64,000 bases of DNA, taken from NCBI GenBank assembly GCA_001184205.1, contig LBMP01000001.1, positions 958,001 to 1,022,000 on the forward strand. The letters are read 5' to 3'. Both the position numbers and the translations under genes were made by a program. The notes beneath the pieces were generated by a model. The model did not search any database, had not been told where the DNA came from, and saw nothing but the letters and a program-made list of their open reading frames with translations. Source of the DNA: Desulfocarbo indianensis (lineage in GTDB: Bacteria; Desulfobacterota; Desulfarculia; Desulfarculales; Desulfarculaceae). How positions within the stretch are numbered: position 1 is the stretch's first letter; the number at the start of each line of letters is the position of its first letter. Below are positions 17,704 through 26,110 of the stretch, in pieces.

Positions 17704-18165
17704 ATGAACGTGGATTTCATCAATCCATTCCTGCTGGCTGCGGTGAGCGTTTTGCAGACCATGACCTTTACCGAAGCCACTCCCCAAAAACCCTATTTGA
17801 AGACCAGGCGCGACCCGGCCGGCGACGTCACCGGCGTCATAGCCATAAGCGGTCAGACCCAGGGCTCCCTGGCCATAACCTTCAGCCGAAGCTGCATCTG
17901 CCATCTGGTGGCCAGCATGTTCGGCGAGGCCGTGGAAACCATCAACCAGGAGGTGAAGGACGCGGTGGGCGAATTGACCAATATGATCTCCGGCGACGCC
18001 CGCCGCCAATTGGCCGAGCGGGGCCTCTCCCTGCAGGCCGGCATCCCCCAGGTCTTCAGCGGGCCGGGCCACAAGGTGGAGCACGCCATTTACGGCCCCG
18101 CCATCGCCGTGCCTTTCCAGACCCCTGGCGGCGATTTCACCATCGAAGTGTGTTTTTCCAGCTGA
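17704..18165 (+). CDS. cheX: CheX-type CheY-P phosphatase
   Basis: A 153-residue CheX protein that removes phosphate from CheY-like receivers in chemotaxis. It begins MNVDFINPFLLAAVSVLQTM, typical of the family, and carries the active-site helix EVKDAVGELTNMISGDARR with the key glutamate and asparagine. The gene stands alone. No good ribosome site precedes the ATG. A separate CheZ-type phosphatase is encoded near 45 kb, so the cell may use two different phosphatases. Confidence 0.88.
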   Translation: MNVDFINPFLLAAVSVLQTMTFTEATPQKPYLKTRRDPAGDVTGVIAISGQTQGSLAITFSRSCICHLVASMFGEAVETINQEVKDAVGELTNMISGDARRQLAERGLSLQAGIPQVFSGPGHKVEHAIYGPAIAVPFQTPGGDFTIEVCFSS

Positions 18166-18650
18166 AACCGCCCGCCGTTTGAACGGCTTTTCCCAGGGCT
18201 CCAGGGCCGCAAGCGCTTGGGGGCCGGAAAAGCCGCTTCTCATATCCCATTAAAAGGAAATCGGCATTCGCATGGCCTGGGGAGGCAAAGGCCGTGTAAA
18301 GCCTGTGAATTTCGCCACAAATCTTCGGCCGCCCCATTTTAACGCCGGCGGTTCACCATAATTAGGAAACGCCATTTCCGCACCGCCGGAGGGCATTACA
18401 ATTAATACTCAATAATAACAAATATATATCCGTTGGCCCCGCGATTGCTGGTTGTTTGCCCGTTAAGCGGCTTCCGCGGGCTTTTGGCCGGGCGGAGAGC
18501 CCGCATCTGCAAACGGTTTTGGGGTGGGGTCACTGAGGCTTGCGCTATTTCGTGAACTTCGGCCAAACCGGCGGAGCCAAGGCCGGCGCGAGGGGTTCAT
18601 GCGGGTAACTCCCCTGGGTGAATCGCCCCAGGGCGGAGGAGGTCACGGAC
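18166..18650. other. Long non-coding leader region before the SLC13 gene
   Basis: These 485 bases hold no convincing gene. They include an AT-rich patch (about 18400-18430, with AATACTCAATAATAACAAAT) that may be a promoter area. From 18560 onwards is a GC-rich stretch of possible stems. A hairpin with arms CCCTGGG and CCCAGGG at 18612-18633 sits directly before the ribosome site. I looked for known riboswitch cores and matched none with confidence. Confidence 0.4.
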
Positions 18651-20231
18651 ATGTTCAAGAACCGCTACGTTCTCTTGGCTATCGCCGTATGCCTGGCCAT
18701 GCTGGTCATGGCGTTGCCCCGGCCGGAAGGCACCCGCTACGAGGTGGTGGGCGACAAGGCGCAAAAAGTGGCCGCCGCGGTGAAAGACGACTTCCGGCTT
18801 CTGCCGGACGACGGCACCAAACGCAAGGGCTACGTGTTGGAATCATTGCAGCCGGGCACTTCCCAGGGCGACGCCGCGCGCCTGGAAAGGGAAGTCAAGG
18901 CCCTGGGTCTGTCTGAAACCCAAGTGCTCTACGTGGACGGCCTCTCGCCCACGGCCAAGCGCTTCCTGGCGGTGCTGGTCTTCCTGGTGTTCCTGTTCGT
19001 TTTCGAGCCCATACCCCTGGAGATCACGGCGGTGGGCATCGGCGTGCTGCTCATAGCCACCGGCGTCACCGACGTCAAGGGCGCCTGGGCCTCCTACATG
19101 CACCCGGTGGTGGTCTTCATCATGGTGTGTCTCATCTTCGCCATCGCCTTGGAAAAGGCCGGGCTCACCAAGCGCATGGGCCAGGCGGTGGCGCGCAAGG
19201 CCGGGGATTCGGTGGTGCGCTTCACCTTCATCCTGGCCGTGGGGTTGGGCCTGGCCTCCTCGGTGATGCACGACGCCGCCGCCGCGGCCATCGGCATCGC
19301 CACCATGCTGCCCCTCATGCGGGCGGCGGGCATCCAGCCCAACACCAACACCGCCCGCTTCATGATGCTTTCGGTGCCGTTCGCCTGTTCCTCTGGCGGC
19401 ATGGGCACCCTGGTGGGCGGCGGCCGCTGCATGGTGGCGGCGGCCTTCCTCAAGGAATTCACCGGCATGGAGCTGAACTTTTTCGACTGGTTCATCTTCG
19501 CCGCTCCCGGAGCCCTGCTCACGGTGCCGGCGGCGGTGTGCGTGGTTTGGCTGGTGTTCCGGCCCGATCCCAAGTTCAAGCTGCCCGCCCCGGATTTGGA
19601 GATCAGGCCCTGGAGCGCCATGGAGATCAAGACCCTCATCATAAGCGGCCTGCTCATGGCCTCCTGGTTGACCAAGGGCTGGCACGGCCTGGATTACTCG
19701 GTGACCGGCATGGTGTCGGTGGCGCTGTTGATTCTCCTGGGCGTCCTGGAATGGGAGGACATCCACAAGCACCTGGAGTGGGGCACCGCCCTGTTCATCT
19801 TCGGCGGCGGCATCGCCCTGGGCCTGGCCATGGACGGCTCCGGCGCGGCGCGCTACTTCGCCAATCTGTTCTTCCCCCTCATCAAGGGCGGCGGCTGGCT
19901 GCTTCTGTTCGTGGGGGTGTGCGTTTTCGGAGCCCTGGTCACCAACGTCATGGCCAACGTGGCCGCCGCGGCCCTGATCCTGCCCATAGTCATCCCCCTG
20001 GCCCGCTTGGAGGGCGTGGACCCGCGCATCCTGGCCCTGGCCCTGGGCATGGCCACCAGCTTCGCCATGCTTCTGGTGATCGGCTGCCCGCCCAACGCCA
20101 TCGCCTATTCCTACCGGCAGTTCAAGTCCTTCGACCTGACCAAGGCCGGCTTGGTGGCCACGCCCATACTCCTGGGCGTCTTGATCCTGGTGGCCTCTGT
20201 TTGGTGGCGCGTCCTGGGCCTGGTGCATTAA
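18651..20231 (+). CDS. SLC13/DASS-family anion transporter
   Basis: A 526-residue membrane protein of the divalent-anion/Na+ symporter family, likely importing dicarboxylates, sulfate or a related anion. The conserved segments HDAAAAAIGIATMLPL, the SSGGMGTLVGGG loop and VTNVMANVAAAALILPI are present. Unusually, about 80 polar residues lie between the first membrane segment (6-25) and the second (near 104), predicting a periplasmic domain. GGAGGAGG precedes the ATG. A receiver protein follows after 22 bases, so signalling control of transport is suggested. Confidence 0.88.
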   Translation: MFKNRYVLLAIAVCLAMLVMALPRPEGTRYEVVGDKAQKVAAAVKDDFRLLPDDGTKRKGYVLESLQPGTSQGDAARLEREVKALGLSETQVLYVDGLSPTAKRFLAVLVFLVFLFVFEPIPLEITAVGIGVLLIATGVTDVKGAWASYMHPVVVFIMVCLIFAIALEKAGLTKRMGQAVARKAGDSVVRFTFILAVGLGLASSVMHDAAAAAIGIATMLPLMRAAGIQPNTNTARFMMLSVPFACSSGGMGTLVGGGRCMVAAAFLKEFTGMELNFFDWFIFAAPGALLTVPAAVCVVWLVFRPDPKFKLPAPDLEIRPWSAMEIKTLIISGLLMASWLTKGWHGLDYSVTGMVSVALLILLGVLEWEDIHKHLEWGTALFIFGGGIALGLAMDGSGAARYFANLFFPLIKGGGWLLLFVGVCVFGALVTNVMANVAAAALILPIVIPLARLEGVDPRILALALGMATSFAMLLVIGCPPNAIAYSYRQFKSFDLTKAGLVATPILLGVLILVASVWWRVLGLVH

Positions 20232-20253
20232 AATAATAATAGAGAGGTGAGCC

Positions 20254-20706
20254 ATGAAGCTTCCCATAGATGTTTTATTGGTGGACGATGAGAAGGACTT
20301 CGTGGAGATGCTCTCCTTGCGGCTGACCGAGGAGGGCCACCACGTGCGCATCGCCTTCTCTGGCCAGGAAGCGCTGGCCGCGCTGGCCGAGGAAACCGCC
20401 AACACCGACGTGGTGGTGTTGGATATCCGCATGCCAGGCATGGACGGCATAGACGCTCTCAAGGAGATCAAGTCGCGGTTTCCCATCGTGGAGGTGATCC
20501 TGCTCACCGGCCACGGCGCCATTGACACCGCCGTGGAGGGCCTTAAGTGCGGGGCCTTTGACTATCTCCTTAAACCGGCGGACTTCCCGGATCTTTTGGC
20601 CAAGCTCGAGGCGGCGCGCAAGCGGAAATACGAGCATGAGGAGCGCATCCGCCTGGGCGAGGCCAAATGCCTGGAGCGCCGCAGCGGAGGCCTTTTCATG
20701 GATTAG
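20254..20706 (+). CDS. Single-domain response regulator
   Basis: A 150-residue receiver protein. The acidic pair VDDEKDF is near residue 9, the phosphoacceptor aspartate is in VVVLDIRMPGMDG, and the conserved threonine and lysine are in LLTGHGAID and YLLKPAD. There is no output domain; about 30 charged residues follow the receiver. It starts 22 bases after the SLC13 transporter and a terminator follows, so the two form one operon. No histidine kinase is adjacent, so its donor is elsewhere. Confidence 0.9.
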   Translation: MKLPIDVLLVDDEKDFVEMLSLRLTEEGHHVRIAFSGQEALAALAEETANTDVVVLDIRMPGMDGIDALKEIKSRFPIVEVILLTGHGAIDTAVEGLKCGAFDYLLKPADFPDLLAKLEAARKRKYEHEERIRLGEAKCLERRSGGLFMD

Positions 20707-20768
20707 GCCGCCGCTTAAGCTAGGGGTGATAAGCCCAGCTTTCATTGGGGCCCTTGCCAGGGCACATT

Positions 20769-20810
20769 GAGGCCCCCGACCTATTTATAGGACGGGGGCC
20801 TCGTCTTATG
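20769..20810 (+). terminator. Terminator after transporter/receiver operon
   Basis: Perfect ten-base arms GAGGCCCCCG (20769-20778) and CGGGGGCCTC (20793-20802) are followed by GTCTTATG. It lies about 60 bases after the receiver gene. Confidence 0.65.
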
Positions 20811-20949
20811 CTTGTATGCAGACGGCTGGAAACGCACCTCACCTTGTTGATTCAACCTGGCCGTCGCGGCCTTGGCTCCCTGGAGACGCCTTTTCCCGGG
20901 AGCCTTAAACAGGACGGCGCCTGCTCCAGGCGTTACAAGGAGGTGCTAA

Positions 20950-21243
20950 ATGAAGGCAGGCATAGTGTTCGGCGGCTCGGGTCCCATTCTGGTGCTGACC
21001 ACCTATGAATCCTTGGAAGACGCCAAGTTCGCGGCCAAGCTGGCCTCCAAGGGCATCGGCAAGTTCATCGCCTACGAGGTGGATTTGGAGCTGGTCAAGA
21101 AGAAGTACGGCCAGCATTTCGACGCGGTTATGAAGGACGTCAAGCAGAGCGACGACTTGAGGGTGCTGGACTACAACGGCCACAACGTGTTCCTGAACTT
21201 CTCTTTCAGCAAGGACGCCAAGACGCCCATCGTGCACGAATAG
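20950..21243 (+). CDS. Hypothetical protein, 97 aa
   Basis: A small soluble alpha/beta protein I cannot assign. A strong AAGGAGGTG site precedes the ATG, so it is surely translated. It starts MKAGIVFGGSGPILVLTTYE, has a lysine-rich central part and ends NFSFSKDAKTPIVHE. No cysteines or metal motifs are visible. It is 60 bases upstream of a tandem universal stress protein on the same strand and is probably co-transcribed, which suggests but does not prove a stress-related role. Confidence 0.7.
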   Translation: MKAGIVFGGSGPILVLTTYESLEDAKFAAKLASKGIGKFIAYEVDLELVKKKYGQHFDAVMKDVKQSDDLRVLDYNGHNVFLNFSFSKDAKTPIVHE

Positions 21244-21303
21244 ACGCGGGCGGGGTTTGGTTTGCTTTCAAGCCTTAAAGTTTGAGATTCAGTGAGGAAT
21301 CCC

Positions 21304-22254
21304 ATGGCCATCCCAGCCCGGATAAAAATACTCCTGGCCCTGGACCAATCGCGCCAGGCCGACGAGGCGGTTCAGTACCTGACCAGCCTGCCCCTGGCGG
21401 GCAGGGTCCATGTCACGCTTTTGCACGTGCGGAGAAACCTGCCGGAAGCCTTGAACAACATGGGCCTGTCCCCCGGCCTGCATAAGAAGCTGGAACCGGA
21501 AAGGCTGGAGTCCTGGCTCAAGCAGGAGAAACAGGCGGTGGAGCTGTTCATGGACACCGCCCGCCGCACCCTTTTGACGGCGGGTTTTCCGGATAATCAA
21601 GTGGAAGTGAAGACCCCCGAGATGAAGGTCGGCTTCGCCAGGGACATCATCGCCGAGGCGGGCAGGGGCTACGGGGCGGTGGTGGTGGGCCGCGCCGGTC
21701 TCAGCAAGCTGAAAGACGCGGTCATGGGCAGCATCGCGGCCAAGCTGGTGGCCAGGCTCGCCCAAATACCGGTTTGGGTGGTGGGGGGACAGCCTCGGGG
21801 CGGCAAGCTGCTCATAGCCATGGATTCCTCCGAAGGCGCCCTGAAGGCGGTGGACCACGTGGCTGGCGTGCTGGGGCCGGGTCCCCAGGAGGTGTTGTTG
21901 TTCCATGTCATCCGCTCCCTGGAATACGGCGGCCAGTTCGTGCAGGGATTCATCGGCGATGAGCTGGAGGAGCGCCTCACCCAGGAGGGCAGGAAGGAAA
22001 TGCAGGCGGTGTTCGAAAGGGCCAGGCAAAGGCTCGTCGCCGCGGGCCTGCCGGAGGCGTCCGTGAAAACCATGCTGGTGACCAGCGTGCCTTCCCGGGC
22101 GGGGGCCATAGCCGATCAAGCCCAATACAACGGCTATGACACCATCGTGGTGGGCCGGAGAGGCATCTCCAAGGTGGAGGAATTCTTCATCGGAAGGGTC
22201 AGCAACAAGGTGCTGGATTTCGCCAAACGGCAGGCGGTGTGGGTGGTGAACTAG
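21304..22254 (+). CDS. Tandem universal stress protein
   Basis: A 316-residue protein with two UspA domains (about 8-155 and 165-316). The first keeps the nucleotide-binding motif in VVGRAGLSKLKDAVMGSIAAK. In the second (GRRGISKVEEFFIGRVSNK) the usual Ser/Thr after the last glycine is replaced by Arg, so binding there may differ. The ATG at 21304 follows GTGAGGAA; an upstream in-frame GTG lacks spacing. Role: stress survival, possibly ATP sensing. It is one of three Usp genes in the window. Confidence 0.88.
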   Translation: MAIPARIKILLALDQSRQADEAVQYLTSLPLAGRVHVTLLHVRRNLPEALNNMGLSPGLHKKLEPERLESWLKQEKQAVELFMDTARRTLLTAGFPDNQVEVKTPEMKVGFARDIIAEAGRGYGAVVVGRAGLSKLKDAVMGSIAAKLVARLAQIPVWVVGGQPRGGKLLIAMDSSEGALKAVDHVAGVLGPGPQEVLLFHVIRSLEYGGQFVQGFIGDELEERLTQEGRKEMQAVFERARQRLVAAGLPEASVKTMLVTSVPSRAGAIADQAQYNGYDTIVVGRRGISKVEEFFIGRVSNKVLDFAKRQAVWVVN

Positions 22255-22329
22255 CCCGCATTGGCCTCTTGGCCGCGAGCGCGGCCATCGCAACCCTTAG
22301 CCCGGCGGCCGGCCCCGGCCGGCTCCGTC

Positions 22330-22380
22330 CCCGCCTTTTCCCGAGCCCAGTAGGGCGCTCAGGGGAAGGCGGGTTTTTTT
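22330..22380 (+). terminator. Terminator after the first tandem Usp gene
   Basis: Arms CCCGCCTT and AAGGCGGG enclose a longer internally paired loop and are followed by seven T. It lies about 80 bases after the Usp stop and ends that transcription unit before the next gene. Confidence 0.8.
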
Positions 22381-22444
22381 CTGGGCGGGCGGCTCTCCTT
22401 TCCCGGCTTGCCCCTTTTCGCTTTCTACCTGTAGAATCAATTCC

Positions 22445-23083
22445 ATGCGCTGGTGGTTCGCCCTCATGATCTTCCTGGCCCTGGCGGGCGGGAGCCCGGC
22501 CGCCTTGGGCTCCGCCTCCGCCGCGGAAGAATTCGGCGTTGACGAGGAATCTCTGGCGGCCAAGGCCCGCCGGGGACGCCTCAGCCAGGACGAGCTTATA
22601 AAAAAGGGCGAGGACCTTTCCTATTTCACCAGGCTCAAGCTCTATCTCTACGCCAAGGAGCTGGAGCCCTATTTCGAGGGCGTGGAAGATACCTTCCGCG
22701 ATTTGGCCCGCGGCGATCCGGCGGACCAGGCGGCCGTGGATAACAGGCGCCGGGCCATCTACCAGGCCCTGGTCCTGACCCGGCGGCGGCTGATGGCCGC
22801 GGAAAGGGACCACCCGGAGCGCGATTGGCGGCGGGGCCTGGCGGGGCTCATCTGGCTGGACCATGAGTGGCGCGGCCGGATATACGAGCAAGGCAAGGAC
22901 GAGATAAAAAATCCCTATGACCTGGTGGCCCTGGTGGACTGCCTGGACGCCAGGCTGCGGGGGCTGGAGCCGGGGGATTTCAACCAATGCCCGGTGCGGC
23001 CGGCGGCAACCAAACCCAAGGACAAGCAAGACGATGAACGGCTTCCTGAACACGGTGAGCGACGAAACGCGCCGGGAGATTGA
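22445..23083 (+). CDS. Secreted hypothetical protein, 212 aa
   Basis: No family recognised. A signal peptide is likely at residues 1-27 (LMIFLALAGGSPAALGSASA). The mature part is charged and helical (YFTRLKLYLYAKELEPYFEG), with a single cysteine pair (CLDARL, QCPVRP) near the end. The last 50 bases overlap the next gene, which is read in another frame, so the two are coupled. Its C-terminus is polar and appears disordered. Confidence 0.62.
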   Translation: MRWWFALMIFLALAGGSPAALGSASAAEEFGVDEESLAAKARRGRLSQDELIKKGEDLSYFTRLKLYLYAKELEPYFEGVEDTFRDLARGDPADQAAVDNRRRAIYQALVLTRRRLMAAERDHPERDWRRGLAGLIWLDHEWRGRIYEQGKDEIKNPYDLVALVDCLDARLRGLEPGDFNQCPVRPAATKPKDKQDDERLPEHGERRNAPGD

Positions 23084-23285
23084 GCGCATCAACGGCGAGA
23101 TCGATGAATTGCAGAAAAACATCCAAGCCAACGACAGGGAGGCCAGGGAACTGATGGAGCGCGAAGCCCGCGGCGAGGGAGTGTTCGCGGCGCGGGTCTT
23201 TGAGTTGAAGCAGAAAAAAATGATGCTCATCACCGAAATCCAGCACCGCAAGGTGCGCATCAATCATCTTCTGCTCAACCCATGA
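23034..23285 (+). CDS. Small coiled-coil protein, 83 aa
   Basis: An 83-residue, highly charged protein with heptad-like pattern (EIERINGEIDELQKNIQAND), predicted to be a two-helix coiled coil. There is no cysteine or signal peptide. The ATG lies inside the end of the secreted-protein gene, with AAGGA about 11 bases upstream. A tandem universal stress protein starts 18 bases after it. Function unknown; it may bind the Usp protein or serve as a small scaffold. Confidence 0.65.
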   Translation: MNGFLNTVSDETRREIERINGEIDELQKNIQANDREARELMEREARGEGVFAARVFELKQKKMMLITEIQHRKVRINHLLLNP

Positions 23286-23303
23286 GCAGGGAGGCTTGAA
23301 ACC

Positions 23304-24248
23304 ATGGAGAAGAAGATACTCATAGCGGTGGACGGCTCCCCAGCCTCCGACCGGGCGGTGGATTACGTGGGCCTCATGGAAGGCGCCATGATCAAGAACC
23401 TGAAGGTGGTGCTTTTTCACGCCATGACGCCCATCCCCCCCTTCATGCGCCGCGAGGGCCAGTCCGACACCGACACCTACCGCCGGGTGGGCGAGCTGGA
23501 GCGCCGCAACCGCAAGGCCGCCCAGGAAGTCCTGGGCAACGCCCGGCAGCGCCTCATGGACCACGGCCTGTCGGAGGAGCACATCGAGGTGAAGGCCATG
23601 CCCCGGGCGGCGGACGCGGCCCGCGATATCCTTTTCGAGGCCGAGCACGGCCTGTACGACGCCCTGGTCATGGGCCGCCGGGGCCTGAGCAAGGCCCAGG
23701 AGCTTTTCGTGGGCAGCGTGACCAACAAGGTGGTGCAGCACGCCGAGCGCCTGCCGGTGTGGATCGTGGGCGGCCGGGTGCACAGCCTCAAGGTGCTCTG
23801 CGCGGTGGACGGCAGCGAGGGCGCCTTGAAGGCGGTGGATCACATGGCCTTCATGCTGGGCCACAACCCGGAGTGCGAGATCACCCTGTTTCACGTGGGC
23901 GCCAGCCTGGCCAATTATTGCCCCTTGAATTTCGCGGTGGAGGAGGCCGAACTGCACCAGGAAATCCAGGGCGACCTCATGAGCAGCGAGGCCGAGTGCA
24001 TGGACAACTTCTACGCGCGGGCGGTCAGGGTGCTCATGGAGGGCGGCTTGAGCCGCGACCAGATCGAGACCAAGTCCAAGGAGGGCGGCATGTCGGTGCC
24101 GGCGGCCATCGCCGAGGAGGTCAAGACCGGCGATTACGGCACCGTGGTGGTGGGCAGGCGCGGCCAGAACCGCTCCTTCTTCCTGGGTCACGTCAGCGAC
24201 AAGGTGCTCTCCCGCGGCGAAAACTTCGCGGTGTGGATCGTGGGCTAG
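23304..24248 (+). CDS. Tandem universal stress protein
   Basis: A 314-residue protein with two UspA domains. The first has an intact nucleotide motif (MGRRGLSKAQELFVGSVTNK). In the second the spacer is shortened and the Ser/Thr is replaced by His (VGRRGQNRSFFLGHVSDK), so only the first half is likely to bind ATP in the usual way. A ribosome site GGAGG precedes the ATG by nine bases. It closely resembles the protein at 21304-22254, suggesting a duplication. Confidence 0.88.
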   Translation: MEKKILIAVDGSPASDRAVDYVGLMEGAMIKNLKVVLFHAMTPIPPFMRREGQSDTDTYRRVGELERRNRKAAQEVLGNARQRLMDHGLSEEHIEVKAMPRAADAARDILFEAEHGLYDALVMGRRGLSKAQELFVGSVTNKVVQHAERLPVWIVGGRVHSLKVLCAVDGSEGALKAVDHMAFMLGHNPECEITLFHVGASLANYCPLNFAVEEAELHQEIQGDLMSSEAECMDNFYARAVRVLMEGGLSRDQIETKSKEGGMSVPAAIAEEVKTGDYGTVVVGRRGQNRSFFLGHVSDKVLSRGENFAVWIVG

Positions 24249-24281
24249 GGCTTGGGCCGCCTGGATTGCCGGGAGCCTCCC

Positions 24282-24776
24282 GTGAGGCTGGGCCGGGCCA
24301 GGCTGATTTTAAGCCAGGCCAGCCGCCGCCACCTGGCCAAGCCCGCCACCCTGGCCCGCTTTCAGGAGGAGGACGCCTTCACCTCGGCCAGGGTGAGGGG
24401 GGAAACCGGACCCCCGGCCGGGAGCCGGGCGGGGGAGGCCGGTCCCTTGCCCGCCGCGCCGCTGACCAAGGAGCCGGGCGACAGCCTGGACTTGGCCGCC
24501 CTGCGCGGTCTGAAGCCGGAAATCCTGGGCCTGGGCCATCAGGATTGCTTCGCCGGGCAGGGGGCGGATGCTTACCTGGCCCGGACCTCCGAGAGCCTGG
24601 CCCAGGTCCGCCGGGGGGTGGCGGCCGGCCAGGCCGCCGGCAAGAGCCAGGAAATCCTGGCGCGGGAGTTGTTTGACCGCTATTATCAGCATGAAATGCG
24701 GCTGTATCCGCCGGATACCATCCTTAACGCCTGCCGGGTGCTGGTGAGGCGCAGCCTGGAGCGGGAAGAGGCATAA
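24282..24776 (+). CDS. Hypothetical protein, possible metallo-beta-lactamase C-terminal remnant
   Basis: A 164-residue product, starting at a GTG seven bases after GGGAG. The first 60 residues are basic and low in pattern. From about residue 70 the sequence LDLAALRGLKPEILGLGHQD resembles the end of metallo-beta-lactamase-fold hydrolases, where a leucine-rich strand precedes a metal-binding GH. The expected N-terminal HxHxDH motif is absent. The last part (LYPPDTILNACRVLVRRSLE) looks like a conserved tail. It may be a degraded hydrolase or a reduced protein. era starts four bases after its stop. Confidence 0.5.
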   Translation: MRLGRARLILSQASRRHLAKPATLARFQEEDAFTSARVRGETGPPAGSRAGEAGPLPAAPLTKEPGDSLDLAALRGLKPEILGLGHQDCFAGQGADAYLARTSESLAQVRRGVAAGQAAGKSQEILARELFDRYYQHEMRLYPPDTILNACRVLVRRSLEREEA

Positions 24777-24779
24777 ACC

Positions 24780-25664
24780 TTGCGCGCGGGATTCGTGGCC
24801 ATAGTGGGTGCGCCCAACGTGGGCAAGAGCACCTTTCTCAACGAGGTGCTGGGCTTCAAGCTGGCCATCACCAGCGACAAGCCCCAGACCACCCGCCATC
24901 GCCTCTTGGGCGTGCACAACCAGCCCGATTTGCAGGCGGTGTTCATCGACACCCCCGGCCTGCACCAGGCCCGCCGCGCCCTGAACCGCCGCATGGTGGA
25001 TATCGCCCTGGCCGCGCTCAAGGACGTGGACGCGGTGCTCTTCATGGTGGAGGCCTCGGCCAAGGGCCTGGCCCAGGGCAAAGATGTGGCCCAAATCCTG
25101 GCCCAGGGCTCCAAGCCGGTGGTGCTGGCCCTGAACAAGATCGATCTGCTCCGCGACAAAAGCGCGCTGCTGCCCCTTCTGGAGCGGGCCTCGGCCTGGG
25201 GAGACTGGGCGGCCTGCGTGCCGGTGAGCGCGCTATCCGGCGACGGCGCGGAGCTGGTGCTCAAGGAGCTCATGGCGCTCCTGCCCCAGGGCGAGCCCCT
25301 TTTCCCGGAAGACGTGATAACCGATCTCAGCGAGCGCTTCCTGGTGGGTGAGCTGATCCGCGAAAAAGTGTTCCGCCTCACCGGCCAGGAGGTGCCCTAT
25401 TCCACGGCGGTGACCGTGGATCAGTTCTTGGAGCCGGAGAACGATTCGCGGCCCGTCGCCATCAGCGCCACCATCCACGTGGAGCGCGATTCCCAAAAGG
25501 GCATCGTCATCGGCAAGCGCGGGGCCATGATCAAGCGCATCGGCAGCGAGGCCCGCCAGGACATGGAGACCCTGCTGGGCCACGCGGTGTTTCTGGACCT
25601 TTTCGTGCGGGTGGAGCCCAAATGGTCCCGTAGCGACAAGGGGCTGGGCAAGCTGGGCTATTAG
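24780..25664 (+). CDS. era: GTPase Era
   Basis: A 294-residue ribosome assembly GTPase that binds the 3' end of 16S rRNA. The G-motifs are all present: G1 GAPNVGKST, G3 DTPG, G4 NKID and G5 VSALSG. The switch segment SDKPQTTRH is typical. The C-terminal KH domain (GKRGAMIKRIGSEARQDME) binds RNA. The start is TTG with GAAGAGG nine bases upstream, and there are only three bases between the upstream stop and this start. Confidence 0.96.
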   Translation: MRAGFVAIVGAPNVGKSTFLNEVLGFKLAITSDKPQTTRHRLLGVHNQPDLQAVFIDTPGLHQARRALNRRMVDIALAALKDVDAVLFMVEASAKGLAQGKDVAQILAQGSKPVVLALNKIDLLRDKSALLPLLERASAWGDWAACVPVSALSGDGAELVLKELMALLPQGEPLFPEDVITDLSERFLVGELIREKVFRLTGQEVPYSTAVTVDQFLEPENDSRPVAISATIHVERDSQKGIVIGKRGAMIKRIGSEARQDMETLLGHAVFLDLFVRVEPKWSRSDKGLGKLGY

Positions 25665-25763
25665 CGGCCGGCTGCAAGGGCGGGGGGCTCCCCCCGGCCC
25701 GCTTCCGGCCATATAAAGCCATGCCGCCATGGGCCGCATCCCGCCTAGGGGGGAGGACAGGCC

Positions 25764-26066
25764 ATGCCAAAGCCGAAAAACCGCAACCGCCCCATTTGGG
25801 CCTCCTGGGCCGCGCTGTTCCTGGCCGCCTGGCTGTTGTGCGCCTGGGCCCCCGCGGCCTGGGCGGAAACGCCCCGGCCGCCCGCCAAGCCCCCGGCGGC
25901 TCCGGCGGCCCCGGCGGCCAAGCCCTATCACGGCAACGTGAAGACCAAGAAATTTCACCGGCCGGGCTGCCGCTATTACCTCTGCCGCAACTGCCTGGCC
26001 CGCTTCGCCACCCGCGAGGAGGCCATCAGGGCGGGCTATGCGCCTTGCAAGGTTTGCCGGCCCTGA
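25764..26066 (+). CDS. Secreted protein with Ada-like metal-binding domain
   Basis: A 100-residue protein with an N-terminal signal peptide (WAALFLAAWLLCAWAPAAWA) and a proline/alanine linker. A compact domain holds CRYYLCRNC and CKVC with the trailing pattern EEAIRAGYAPCKVC. This resembles the Ada metal-binding fold often fused to thermonuclease-like or secreted proteins. Four cysteines could bind Zn2+ outside the cytoplasm. GGAGGAC precedes the ATG. Function unknown. Confidence 0.7.
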   Translation: MPKPKNRNRPIWASWAALFLAAWLLCAWAPAAWAETPRPPAKPPAAPAAPAAKPYHGNVKTKKFHRPGCRYYLCRNCLARFATREEAIRAGYAPCKVCRP

Positions 26067-26110
26067 TGTGATATAGTTCAGCGGCAACGCCAAGCGCCGA
26101 GGAAGCTCTC

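Noticed and set aside
18490-18650. A known riboswitch before the SLC13 gene
   Set aside because: Stems are visible, but I could not match conserved cores of cobalamin, SAM, c-di-GMP, fluoride or TPP classes. Recorded only as a structured leader.
18843-20528. Long minus-strand open frame
   Set aside because: Antisense to the SLC13 transporter and receiver; composition rich in His, Gly and Gln, with no ribosome site.
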